A program made the translations under genes and the position numbers. A stretch of 64,000 bases of DNA from the NCBI RefSeq assembly GCF_039904985.1, contig NZ_CP157005.1, forward strand, positions 4,173,501 through 4,237,500, written 5' to 3'. Origin of the DNA: Methylomonas sp. AM2-LC. Lineage in GTDB: Bacteria > Pseudomonadota > Gammaproteobacteria > Methylococcales > Methylomonadaceae. The notes beneath the pieces were generated by a model, which had not been told where the DNA came from, searched no databases, and saw only the letters and a program-made list of their open reading frames with translations. Of this stretch, positions 48,313 to 57,310 are shown piece by piece; the first letter of the stretch is position 1, and every line of letters starts with the position of its first letter.

Positions 48313-49235
48313 CTAGTTCACTAATAAAAATTGTGCACAATTCCAGTCGATTATTTTCCGATTAGTTTCATTAATGTTTTTTATTATTAGCTTTCCACCG
48401 TTATTTATTGCATGCACTGACAACAACATACATAACCCTACAAATGCAGAGTCTATCACCGGCACATGTTGCAAATTTAGCTGGTAATTTTTGTATTGAT
48501 CAGAGATCTCGGCTAGCATTAATTTCAATGGTTCGAATGAATGGTTAACACAAGCACCTTTTATTACAATTTGAACATCAGAACCAACAGCCATTGATTC
48601 AACCTGTATTTCATTTATATTTTTCAAAAGCTTTTTATTGCACATAGTCCAAAGAGCATAGGGTATCACTTTTGATACCAACATTTTACATAAACTTAAT
48701 CCATCATAACCGTATCTTATCCATAGCGAAGGCTCTTGATAAATTCTCCACATCCATTCCATGCCAATAGTTTGCAAAAAATGAGGCGCACGCTTGATGT
48801 TACCCGCAACAAAATTAATCACAGCACCTAAATGGCTGATTATTGGAGCCTTTAACTTATCTCTGTTCGCTTCAATCCAGGCATGCCCTTTTTTAGCTCC
48901 CAATGCAACAACGATAAAATCGGCTTCACTGTCATTTATTTTCTGTATGATTCTCTCAGCACTCATTTCTTCTATTGATCCAAAACCCGGCCCAAAAAAT
49001 CCACTTGCTTTTAAACCTTGTCCATTTTCATTTTGTCTTTGACAGGCTTGTTCTGCGATACCTTCAGCTCCACCAAAAAAGAATACTTTAAGGTGCGTAG
49101 GAGCGTTTGACTCATTTAATTTTTCATACAAATCAGCGCCAGCTACTCGCTCAACCACGGGTAAGCTCAACATTTTGGCAATCCAAATAATGGGCATACC
49201 ATCTGCAATACTTAAATCGGATTTTATGATTGATT
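48313..49235 (-). pseudogene. WecG/TagA/CpsF-type glycosyltransferase with STAS-like domain, 3' fragment split by IS
   Basis: This is the C-terminal part of a glycosyltransferase disrupted by the insertion sequence at 49236. Read from the insertion point, the sequence continues IIKSDLSIADGMPIIWIAKMLSLPVVERVAGADLYEKL, the WecG/TagA motif. Then come FFFGGAEGIAEQA, VVALGAKKGHAWI and APHFLQTIGMEWMWRIYQEP. The last 95 residues form a STAS-like domain (VPVIDSAFVGLCMLLSVHAINNGGKLIIKN). The internal ATG at 49197 opens a 294-codon frame but would miss the N-terminal substrate-binding part. Rejoined with the 5' fragment it gives a 365-residue protein. Confidence 0.9.
49228..49235. repeat. Left target-site duplication of the IS66-type element
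   Basis: GATTGATT directly precedes the left terminal repeat and is identical to 50975-50982. An 8-bp duplication is typical of the IS66 family. Confidence 0.95.
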
Positions 49236-49463
49236 GTAACTATTCAGCGTAAATAATTAAAAAAAAGCTTGACAAGGTTTTTGGTCGAAAAATAAAAAAT
49301 TCAGTGAACTGCCAGCTTGTAGTGGAATGACGTATTTAGCTACGCATTCGGCAACTACAATTCCTCAATTGCAACATTAAATAGAAGGGTAGTGACTCTT
49401 GGTCGTTCGTGGCCTACATCGCAACCTCGAAGGCAAAAATCGACTTTTAAAACTGGCCTTATA

Positions 49464-49493
49464 ATACCGCTAACAGTAACGGTTTAGCGGTAT
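49464..49493 (+). promoter_or_regulatory. Hairpin just before the transposase start
   Basis: Ten-base arms (ATACCGCTAA and TTAGCGGTAT) enclose a 10-base loop and end 6 bp before the TTG start codon, covering the place of a ribosome-binding site. Such a structure could damp transposase translation from read-through RNA. Confidence 0.5.
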
Positions 49494-49499
49494 ATTAGT

Positions 49500-50930
49500 T
49501 TGACTGTCGATAATATCAACATTGAAGACACCATCAAAAAAGTTCAGCAACTGATCGCTGATGAAGAGCATATGTCATCAGCTTTGCGTGCGACCTTAGA
49601 AGTCATGATCATGCTGATTCAAATAATGGCTAATCGTTTAAGCCTGACTAGCCGAAATAGCAGCAAACCGCCTTCTACGGATCGTTTTAAAGATCAAGAC
49701 AAAGTCAGTGGCGATGACGAGAACAAAGGCAAAAATAGAAAGCGCGGTGGGCAGTTCGGTCGGATAGGTACAACTTTAAAAAAAGTGGACGATCCCGATG
49801 AAATTGAAATTCTGGAATTAGATCGGGCGACTTTACCACCAGGGAACTATCAGGAAGTTGGTTTTGAGATCCGCCAAGTATTTGATATTGAGATTCAGCG
49901 CCTTGTGACCGAATACCGCGCTCAAGTTCTGGAAGATCAATTTGGCAAACGTTTTACAGCCTCTTTTCCGGTTGAAGTCACTAAAGCGGTGCAATACGGG
50001 AATGGCGTCAAAGCACAGGCCGTGTATTTGTCTCAATATCAACTCATTCCCTACCAACGTGTTCAAGAGCAATTTCAGGATCAATTCCAACTACCGATCA
50101 GTGTCGGCTCAATCTTTGAATTTAACCAGCAAGCTTATCATTTGCTCGAACAATTTGAATTGAAACTCATCACGAAAATACTCGCCTCGTCCCTATTGCA
50201 TTCCGATGAGACCGGGATCAACATCAATGGGAAAAATCATTGGCTGCACTGTATTTCGAACCAGCAATGGACGCTCTTTTACGCCCACGCCAAACGCGGC
50301 ATGGAAGCAATAACCGCTATGAATGTTTTAACCCGTTTTACAGGTATTCTCTGCCACGATCACTGGAAGCCCTATTTCCAGTTGAACTGCCTGCATGCCT
50401 TATGTAACGCTCACCATTTGCGCGAGCTGACCTATGCCGAAGAACAAGAGAACCAAGCATGGGCTAAGGATATGCGAGAGTTGCTTGTTTCTATCAATGA
50501 GGCTGTTAAGGCCCAGGGCGGTGTTTTATCCGATTCTATAGCGGCAGGCTATACCGATCAATATCGGGCAATTCTTAAAGAGGCTGAGCAGGAATGTCCT
50601 CCCCCGCTCCCAGAGAGAAAGGAAGGACAACGGGGACGACTTAAACGCAGTAAATCGCGAAACTTATTGGAGCGGTTAATCAACTTTGAGCAGCAAACCT
50701 TAAGGTTTATGACTGATGCCAAGGTACCCTTTACCAATAACCAAGGAGAGAACGACATCAGAATGACCAAGGTTCACCAAAAGATTTCAGGCTGTTTTCG
50801 TAGTCAGGAAGGTGCTGATATTTTTTGCCGTGTTCGAAGTTATTTATCAACATGCCGGAAAAACAACATATCAGCCAGCGAAGCGTTGACACTGCTCTTT
50901 AATGGCAAATTGCCGGATTTTATACGGTGA
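49500..50930 (+). CDS. IS66-family transposase (TnpC/ISBst12 type)
   Basis: The 476-residue protein starts at a TTG at 49500; an in-frame stop at 49485-49487 rules out a longer frame. The N-terminal leucine-rich region is followed by NRLSLTSRNSSKPPSTD, a hallmark of IS66 TnpC, and the DDE-type core includes LLHSDETGINI, LCHDHWKPYFQ and NNQGENDIRMTKV. The C-terminal part has SGCFRSQEGADIFCRVRSYLSTCRKN. The frame is intact, so the enzyme may be active. It mobilises the surrounding element. Confidence 0.95.
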   Translation: MTVDNINIEDTIKKVQQLIADEEHMSSALRATLEVMIMLIQIMANRLSLTSRNSSKPPSTDRFKDQDKVSGDDENKGKNRKRGGQFGRIGTTLKKVDDPDEIEILELDRATLPPGNYQEVGFEIRQVFDIEIQRLVTEYRAQVLEDQFGKRFTASFPVEVTKAVQYGNGVKAQAVYLSQYQLIPYQRVQEQFQDQFQLPISVGSIFEFNQQAYHLLEQFELKLITKILASSLLHSDETGININGKNHWLHCISNQQWTLFYAHAKRGMEAITAMNVLTRFTGILCHDHWKPYFQLNCLHALCNAHHLRELTYAEEQENQAWAKDMRELLVSINEAVKAQGGVLSDSIAAGYTDQYRAILKEAEQECPPPLPERKEGQRGRLKRSKSRNLLERLINFEQQTLRFMTDAKVPFTNNQGENDIRMTKVHQKISGCFRSQEGADIFCRVRSYLSTCRKNNISASEALTLLFNGKLPDFIR

Positions 50931-50974
50931 CGACCAAAATTCGCTGAGCGTGATAAATTACGCTGAATAGTTAC

Positions 50975-50982
50975 GATTGATT
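50975..50982. repeat. Right target-site duplication of the IS66-type element
   Basis: GATTGATT directly follows the right terminal repeat and matches 49228-49235 exactly. Confidence 0.95.
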
Positions 50983-51157
50983 TACGGAACTCGTTATCCT
51001 TGCGACAAGCAACAATAAAATTCAGATTGGGGGTTGCCACAATACAAGATTTTTTATGTTTTGCGGCATCTCGGACATAATTCAAAGCATCTGACATAGA
51101 CATTGCATCAAACGGCAATCCTAAAATACAATGAACCTCACGCATAAAATTTGTCAT
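50975..51157 (-). pseudogene. WecG/TagA/CpsF-type glycosyltransferase, 5' fragment split by IS
   Basis: The 5' part encodes MTNFMREVHCILGLPFDAMSMSDALNYVRDAAKHKKSCIVATPNLNFIVACRKDNEFRKSI, including the TPN segment of the WecG/TagA fold, and is then interrupted. Translation would continue into the element and stop at 50840. Deleting 49228-50974 joins the codons as R-K-S-I-I-K-S-D-L-S-I-A-D-G-M-P in frame, so the ancestral gene ran 51157 to 48313 less the insert. The ATG at 51145 is an alternative start. Confidence 0.9.
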
Positions 51158-51784
51158 CGCTTCTGACTTAATCGATATTTTTCGTTAACTGGATTAAATA
51201 AATTTAATAAATGCATAATAATTTAAATCCTATATAAATATGCATTTCTCCTAACGAAATAATCGATAAATTATACATAACAGACATATTACTAAAAATT
51301 TTCATTAGATCATTTCGATAAAAAGTGTTTTTAAACCTTTCCGTAGGCGTATAAATATTTTCAAAACTTTAAGACACGTAAAAAACTGATCAATCATAAA
51401 TCTTTAAACAGATTTATTTCAGAACTCTAATTTAATTTCTGGAAACAAAAATCTTTAATTTACTAGAAAAAAATCCAATAAAATCCATAAATACCAAATA
51501 TATATTTTACAACATATTTTACATTACAAGACTTAATCGGCACATTCCATCTGCTTTTTTCGATATTGTTCTCAGTCTAAGCCATATTAAATCTTAATTT
51601 TGTCGGTTACTTCTCATTTATTTAAAAATACATGAGATGTACATAGGTTTGACAAATAATTAAGTTTATTCACAACTCTTTGTATTTTTTATCATTTCTT
51701 ACTCGCATCCAATTCTATGCTCATAAAATAAAATATAAAATGTTAAGTACAATCAATATCTAAACAACTACTCTCTTGGTTTAT
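51158..51784. other. Long AT-rich intergenic region
   Basis: These 627 bp lie between the split glycosyltransferase and the next gene. They contain no ORF with a recognisable product, no RNA gene and no clear repeat. The sequence is conspicuously rich in A and T with many short A and T runs. It probably holds the promoter for the downstream half of the polysaccharide locus. No JUMPstart/ops element (GGCGGTAG) was seen. Confidence 0.6.
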
Positions 51785-52975
51785 TCATGTTTTATCTCTA
51801 CTGGACCGTATCCACTCAACCTGACGGTTTACTAAAAATCCAATATAGAGCGGTATTTTTCCAATTACGTAAATTGGAATGTATACCAAGTCGCTCAGTG
51901 ACAATAATTTTCGACCTTCAGACCACCAAGCTATGAACATGGCGATAATAAGCATTGACAAACCTATAAGAGAAAGATACCAAGGTTTTTCTATACTTAA
52001 AGCCAGCCATTCTATCCCATTCAACAAAAGTAATGCAAAATAGCTAGACATCAACAGTGCTAGCGGAGGAACGCTTAAATCTAATGCCATAAAAACCAAT
52101 CCCATCTGCTTCCGCTTTAAACCCAATGCCATTAATTTAGGAAACTCCCGCATTATCATCCCAATATGACCGTGCTCCCACCGCTTTCGTTGTGATTGCA
52201 TACCGTGGCTACTTACCGGAAAAGAACTACATACTATTGCATCTGGGCACAGTATCGGCGCATATCCAGCAATTGCAAAATCAATACCCATTTTTAAATC
52301 CTCTACAATTTCGGCATTTGCTAAATTCACCTTATGAATAATATCCCAAGGTATTGCTATCCCTGAACCTTTTAAATGGCAAGGCATTCCTAATTGATGC
52401 GCACCCATCGCTCTGAGGCGATTTTTAACAGCCCAAGCAAATTCCGCAACTCGCGTTTTTAAATTTGCATTTTCGTTTCCATGCATTAAATAAATGGCTT
52501 GTACCGGTTTTGATAATTGCTGACCTGCCATCACCAAATGTTCATAACTACCCTCATTAAGTAAACAATCCGCATCTATTAGTATTACCGTATTTGGAGG
52601 AGACAATTCGAGATATTGAATACCGAAATCAAGCGCAAATCCCTTACCACGCTTATTTAAATCAATTCGCTCAATTAATTCTGCCCCCAATTCTCGTGCA
52701 ATTTGCCCGGTATTATCGGTACAGTTATCTGCAATGACGATTAACCGATCTCCGGGTTTCATTTGTGATTTGATTGACTCAAGCGTATTTGCTATCACAG
52801 CCGATTCGTTATGTGCAGGTACCAGTACCGCTACAGAACCTCTACAAACCTGCTCTTGATTCTTACGAGATTGAGGAACCACGCCCAGTAAAATTTCAAC
52901 TAACAACACCACTACAGGTATCTGTATCAATAGCGTTATCCCTAAGGATAGATATTCAATAAACCATAAAGCCAT
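51785..52975 (-). CDS. Glycosyltransferase family 2, processive-type, membrane-bound
   Basis: The 396-residue protein has an N-terminal transmembrane segment and about three C-terminal ones. The GT-A domain shows AVLVPAHNESAVIANTLESIKSQ, ILIDADCLLN (DxD) and EIVEDLKMGIDFA (catalytic ED). QSQRKRWEHGHIGMI (QxxRW) is found in processive or polyprenyl-linked GT2 enzymes. It probably transfers a sugar on the cytoplasmic face during repeat-unit synthesis. Neither donor nor acceptor can be named. Confidence 0.85.
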   Translation of the reverse strand: MALWFIEYLSLGITLLIQIPVVVLLVEILLGVVPQSRKNQEQVCRGSVAVLVPAHNESAVIANTLESIKSQMKPGDRLIVIADNCTDNTGQIARELGAELIERIDLNKRGKGFALDFGIQYLELSPPNTVILIDADCLLNEGSYEHLVMAGQQLSKPVQAIYLMHGNENANLKTRVAEFAWAVKNRLRAMGAHQLGMPCHLKGSGIAIPWDIIHKVNLANAEIVEDLKMGIDFAIAGYAPILCPDAIVCSSFPVSSHGMQSQRKRWEHGHIGMIMREFPKLMALGLKRKQMGLVFMALDLSVPPLALLMSSYFALLLLNGIEWLALSIEKPWYLSLIGLSMLIIAMFIAWWSEGRKLLSLSDLVYIPIYVIGKIPLYIGFLVNRQVEWIRSSRDKT

Positions 52976-53147
52976 GTTCCATCCTAAATACCATTCTATT
53001 AATAGCCATCATTTCTTAACTTCTCGACAGCCTAAAAAAAGCCAGACCAAACCCATTATCAAGCAAAGTGTTAACAGCGGAAAACAATGCTAATTTCAGC
53101 CAGATTTACTGTTTTTCGATTTCCATGGCCTAATACCTAAATTACAA

Positions 53148-54797
53148 TTACTCCACACTTATTTTGTTCAGAAAATCTGCAAGCCGAAGAGAGAGTGCAA
53201 CTATTGTAAGCGTCGGATTTGCATGACTTGATGTAGTAAATACAGAAGAGCTACTTATAAACAAATTGTCCACACCGTGTACACAACAATTTTTATTAAC
53301 CACACTATTTTGCTCAGAGATTCCCATTCGCGTTGTACCGAGATGATGTCCCCCTACGGGCAAAGCACTGGTCATTCTTTCTTTTAATTCACCCTCATCA
53401 AACTCTAACCTTGCACTATTTGTCTTAACGAGTAGCCGTTGCAACTGTTTAAAAGATTCTATTCCTGAGTCTATATCTATATTTGTGAGTTTCCAATTTA
53501 CATTTACTCGCTTCATTCCTAACTGATCAGTTACCGATTGCAAATCAATTTTATTACTTGCGTCTGGAATCTGTTCGCTATTAAACTCCAAAGGATAACT
53601 ACCATTCCTATTTGAAACCAAGGTATAAGGTAATTTGCGTTTCGCTAACTTCATCTTGAACATCCAATCGTAAGCAAAATTGACTACCGAACCAAAATCT
53701 GTCACCACATTTTGTAGATGTTTTAAACGATTATTCTGTGCTAACGTCAGATTTATTCCATGATTCAATATAGACTGATGCTCCTTAGCCAATAAAGATT
53801 TGGCCAAATAAATACTAGAAAGGACACCACTCCCATGCCGATCATCTGCATACGCAGGAAAGTGTAAGCGAAATACAGAATTTAACAATCTATGTTGCGA
53901 TTGAAATTCTTCAGAAAAATGTAATTTTCGCCGCGCATAAATTCCATCTGTGGTTTTTTGGAACTCAAAAAATGGCTTTTGATTCGCAAAGCGTACTGAT
54001 CCAAAGATCAAGTCAAAATGACAAGCATAATACTTACCTAAACTTTGCTCGAATCTGCTCCAACTTGGTGTACTCTGCTGAGTGATTAAAAGCAAACGCG
54101 TGGTCTCAATACCACCTCCACAAATAATAAAATGCGCAGCATTTATAGTTAATGCGTACTTACCATCACTAACTTCTATTGAAGTTATCCGACTACCATT
54201 CTCAGCGACATTCAGCTTTGTGCAGCGCGTTCTTAGCAAGACCTGTATTAAACTGGAAGTAGATAACTCCAAGCGATATTTAGATGAAAAATCGGTTGGC
54301 AAACTATAACGCTCTATTTTTTCGACTAAATCAGGCTGCAATTTTTGCAGTCCATCGAACATAGAAATTTCTTTAGGCGCTAGAGCCCGCAGAGAAAAGT
54401 CGGCTAAGCCAGCATCACAATAGCTTAGCGCTTCAGGGTAATAACTAAAAAGCTCTTGATAATTGATAGGCCAACTACTATTAGGCACATGTTGACGATA
54501 ATCGAAATCCAATGCATCCATAGGAACACACCGCCCCCCCCACAAATGTGTGGTGCCTCCAAATCTTTGGTGTCGATATTCGTTAACTGGTGGATGAGGA
54601 GCATTAGCATGACCAGTGTAGAACTCGTCTAACTCACGCTCTTCCTTCCAATCACCTGCTTCTAACAAAAGTACCTTTCGGCCTTTACGAATAAGGGCAA
54701 CCGCCAAACTGATACCGGCTGCACCACTTCCAATAATACAAAAGGGATAATTTTGCAAACTTTCAGGCTTACACTGATTTAAATTAGTTATCATCAA
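53148..54797 (-). CDS. GMC-family FAD oxidoreductase
   Basis: The protein has 549 residues. The N-terminal FAD-binding fold has CIIGSGAAGISLAVALIRKGRKVLLLEAGD, and FGGTTHLWGGRCVPMDALDF follows as in GMC oxidoreductases. The C-terminal catalytic segment is PVGGHHLGTTRMG, and the last part (CCVHGVDNLFISSSSVFTTSSHANPTLTIVALSLRLADFL) contains His and Asn of the active site. The family oxidises alcohol groups on sugars or lipids. Its place among glycosyltransferases suggests it oxidises a sugar or linker hydroxyl in the polymer pathway. No signal peptide is visible. Confidence 0.87.
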   Translation of the reverse strand: MMITNLNQCKPESLQNYPFCIIGSGAAGISLAVALIRKGRKVLLLEAGDWKEERELDEFYTGHANAPHPPVNEYRHQRFGGTTHLWGGRCVPMDALDFDYRQHVPNSSWPINYQELFSYYPEALSYCDAGLADFSLRALAPKEISMFDGLQKLQPDLVEKIERYSLPTDFSSKYRLELSTSSLIQVLLRTRCTKLNVAENGSRITSIEVSDGKYALTINAAHFIICGGGIETTRLLLITQQSTPSWSRFEQSLGKYYACHFDLIFGSVRFANQKPFFEFQKTTDGIYARRKLHFSEEFQSQHRLLNSVFRLHFPAYADDRHGSGVLSSIYLAKSLLAKEHQSILNHGINLTLAQNNRLKHLQNVVTDFGSVVNFAYDWMFKMKLAKRKLPYTLVSNRNGSYPLEFNSEQIPDASNKIDLQSVTDQLGMKRVNVNWKLTNIDIDSGIESFKQLQRLLVKTNSARLEFDEGELKERMTSALPVGGHHLGTTRMGISEQNSVVNKNCCVHGVDNLFISSSSVFTTSSHANPTLTIVALSLRLADFLNKISVE

Positions 54798-54951
54798 TTT
54801 TAATAAATGTTACACGACCTAGACTAAAAGCCGAATTTATCACGCAGAATTTTAGTTGGCCGTTCAAGTGATACCCCGCCTAAGATAATCGAAAATCTGA
54901 TTTTACCTACCCATACAAAATCACAATTGCCTTTTTAATACACCTGTCACG

Positions 54952-56163
54952 CTATTGATAAACCGCACTTTTTAATAAACATTCTAATTTATCCAGCTCA
55001 TTAGAAAGCTTATGAAATTCCTGTACTCTGCCAGCCCCCTCTAGTCCCATTTGCTGTAAAACTGAGGGTCTAGTCGTTATGACTTCGATCAATGCATGCT
55101 CTAGACACTCTACAGACCCAGGAGGCACAAGCCATCCATTAACACCATTAACAACTAATTCGGGAATCCCAGCAATCTGGGTTGCGACAACAGGACGACC
55201 TAATGCAAAAGCTTCCATAATAACGACAGGAAGACCTTCTGCAAAACTTGGCAAAACTAACGCCCTACTCTGTTTAATTTCATTGCGTACATCAGAACTG
55301 CTTTTTGCACCCAAAATCTGAATGACACTGCCAAGATTTTTCTGTTTTATCAATGCTTCGATTTCGGAACGCATCGGTCCATCACCAATTAAAATCAGTT
55401 CTAAACTAAATTCTGACTCAACAAGCTTAGTGACAGCCTGAATTAGTATCTGCATCCCTTTTTCAGCGCAAAGTCTACCAACGAAAACTAAGCGAGGTGC
55501 CTCAGAAATAGGGATAGTGCTTGGCGATTCAAAGTCTTTACCCACCGCGCAACGTATTATATGTAATTTGTGCCAGTACTTGGTATCAGTAAATAACATA
55601 CATTGACTTCTACAAAAATTTGTTATAGTCGCTGTAAATGCCGAACGCGCTACCTTCTCACCCAATACCCATTGTTTAGGATGAAAAAAAATGCCAGGAC
55701 CATGTACCGTCATACTAAAAGGTACATTAGATAAAAGTGATGCCAACATTGCTACGTTGGCCGAATTTTCTGCGATGTGATTATGCAAAATATCAATGCC
55801 TAGCTTGCCCATTCGGCGCGTAAGATAGCTTGCCTCCAAAAGATAAGCACATTGGTTAAATAGTCCTTTAATACCGGGTATATGTGTCTTCCAGGCCAAT
55901 AAAATTGCCCTACACATACGTAAAGGAGAGCATATAAAAACTAACAACGTACTGTATATTAACAATATTAGGGGTTTCTCTAAAATATAATCAGTGGTCG
56001 ATTGCTCACTAGCAACATCAATGCTCAACTCCCCTTGCCCACTTTCTCTGCGTATAGAAAAGGTATAGACCTCATGTCCTCTGTCTCGAAGCCCTAAAAC
56101 TTCATTACGAATAAATGTATCACTAGAACGACCATAAACACTTGTAATATAAGCGATTTTCAT
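54952..56163 (-). CDS. Glycosyltransferase family 4
   Basis: The start is placed at 56163 (MKIAYITSVYGRSS); an ATG two codons upstream is also possible. The 403-residue GT-B enzyme has an N-terminal acceptor domain and the GT4 donor domain (LVFVGRLCAEKGMQILIQAV, LILIGDGPMRSEIEALI, VLPSFAEGLPVVIMEAFALGRPVVATQIAGIPELV with the E-x7-E motif). It is probably a retaining transferase adding one sugar to the repeat unit. Sugar specificity is unknown. Confidence 0.87.
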   Translation of the reverse strand: MKIAYITSVYGRSSDTFIRNEVLGLRDRGHEVYTFSIRRESGQGELSIDVASEQSTTDYILEKPLILLIYSTLLVFICSPLRMCRAILLAWKTHIPGIKGLFNQCAYLLEASYLTRRMGKLGIDILHNHIAENSANVAMLASLLSNVPFSMTVHGPGIFFHPKQWVLGEKVARSAFTATITNFCRSQCMLFTDTKYWHKLHIIRCAVGKDFESPSTIPISEAPRLVFVGRLCAEKGMQILIQAVTKLVESEFSLELILIGDGPMRSEIEALIKQKNLGSVIQILGAKSSSDVRNEIKQSRALVLPSFAEGLPVVIMEAFALGRPVVATQIAGIPELVVNGVNGWLVPPGSVECLEHALIEVITTRPSVLQQMGLEGAGRVQEFHKLSNELDKLECLLKSAVYQ

Positions 56164-56280
56164 AAACATCTATGTAAAAGTAGAAGTGAATAGTAAAGAT
56201 TACGCGTGATGCCAGCCGCTTATAGCTACCTTAGCCACACAAAAATGCAATTTTTTCAGGCAAAATCCAAAATAAATCAC

Positions 56281-57228
56281 TTATAGCAAACGGTTAGCTT
56301 TCCAATGTAAAAGTTGCTTTGCCTTTAAATTGGAAAATTTAAAGGGCTTCAATCTTAATGCAAAAGCATGAGGTAAAAATATTTCTGGCAAACAACCATC
56401 AAAACGCAATAACTTTGCCATTGGATATAAAATGTGCACAATCAGCACCTGCATAATCCACCAAGATACTCGAATACCGCCAGGTTTTATTAATCCAACC
56501 TGTCGTAATAGCGCCTGATACTGAGTTTGATTGGGTAAATGATCATCAACAAGATGTATAACTTGTTGATTACAGGAATCTAACGTAACCGATGCCAAGA
56601 TTGCATCAATCACAGAACCTAATTCAACAAGCGGCACTTCGCCTAAATGATCAATTAGTATTTGATACCTACTTTTTATAATTCCTGCATAAGCAGTATT
56701 GATCATATTTTGATTATAGATAAGGCCTGGTCTAAGAATGATGCAATTTGCACCCTGTTCTGAAAAAGCCCTAAAAACCGCTTCTTGTGAGGATTTAAAT
56801 GCTGAATAGCGGCTCATTTTGTCAAATTGAGTCGCTACTGATAAATTTTCATCAATACTGGTCATCGGTTTTAAAGCTTGATAATCCAATACTGAAAGAC
56901 TGCTTACACCAACTAATTTAGTAATACCCGCCAGTTGCATTGCAGTGATTAATTTTTCGGTACCAATTAGTAATTGCTCTATAGACTGGTTTTTGGCAGG
57001 ATGCAGATCAGCCGCAAGATGAACAACACAATCAATTTTGAAAGTGCTCAATGGTGGAATTTCATCCACAGACAAATCACATTTCATTAATTCTAAATTC
57101 TCATGACACGCCAAACTCGAGAGAGCATTTCCCCTGAACATAGCGACAACATCATATCCGCAAGCTAAGGCCGCATATACAAGCTGTTTTCCGACAAACC
57201 CAGTTGCACCTGTAATCAAAAGTTTCAT
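56281..57228 (-). CDS. NAD-dependent epimerase/dehydratase family protein
   Basis: An extended SDR of 315 residues with the Rossmann motif ITGATGFVGKQLVYAAL, the Ser and YxxxK catalytic set (VGVSSLSVLDY, SRYSAFKSSQEAVFRAF), and NCIILRPGLIYNQ. It lacks the exact signatures of RfbB, GalE or Gmd, so the sugar substrate is unclear. It likely makes or modifies a nucleotide sugar for the polysaccharide. Confidence 0.82.
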   Translation of the reverse strand: MKLLITGATGFVGKQLVYAALACGYDVVAMFRGNALSSLACHENLELMKCDLSVDEIPPLSTFKIDCVVHLAADLHPAKNQSIEQLLIGTEKLITAMQLAGITKLVGVSSLSVLDYQALKPMTSIDENLSVATQFDKMSRYSAFKSSQEAVFRAFSEQGANCIILRPGLIYNQNMINTAYAGIIKSRYQILIDHLGEVPLVELGSVIDAILASVTLDSCNQQVIHLVDDHLPNQTQYQALLRQVGLIKPGGIRVSWWIMQVLIVHILYPMAKLLRFDGCLPEIFLPHAFALRLKPFKFSNLKAKQLLHWKANRLL

Positions 57229-57310
57229 AGAACATTAAGGATAGGGGTTATGACTCTTTAAAGAGAGACCGCATTAGCTTGATTAAACAATATTTGGCAG
57301 ATTAGGTTGC

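Larger units (their letters stand above)
49236..50974 (+). mobile_element. IS66-family (ISBst12-like) insertion sequence, complete
   Basis: The 1739-bp element is bounded by matching 17-bp terminal inverted repeats (GTAACTATTCAGCGTAA at 49236-49252 and its complement at 50958-50974). The GTAA ends are usual for IS66. It carries one transposase gene on the plus strand and no tnpA/tnpB, as in the ISBst12 subgroup. It is flanked by a perfect 8-bp duplication (49228-49235 and 50975-50982). It lies in the opposite direction to the glycosyltransferase gene it splits. Intact ends, intact transposase and identical duplicates point to a recent insertion. Confidence 0.95.

Noticed and set aside
50840..50974. 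Extension of the 5' glycosyltransferase fragment into the insertion sequence
   Set aside because: The residues after R-K-S-I come from the IS end and the antisense of the transposase gene, so they are a read-through artefact of the insertion.
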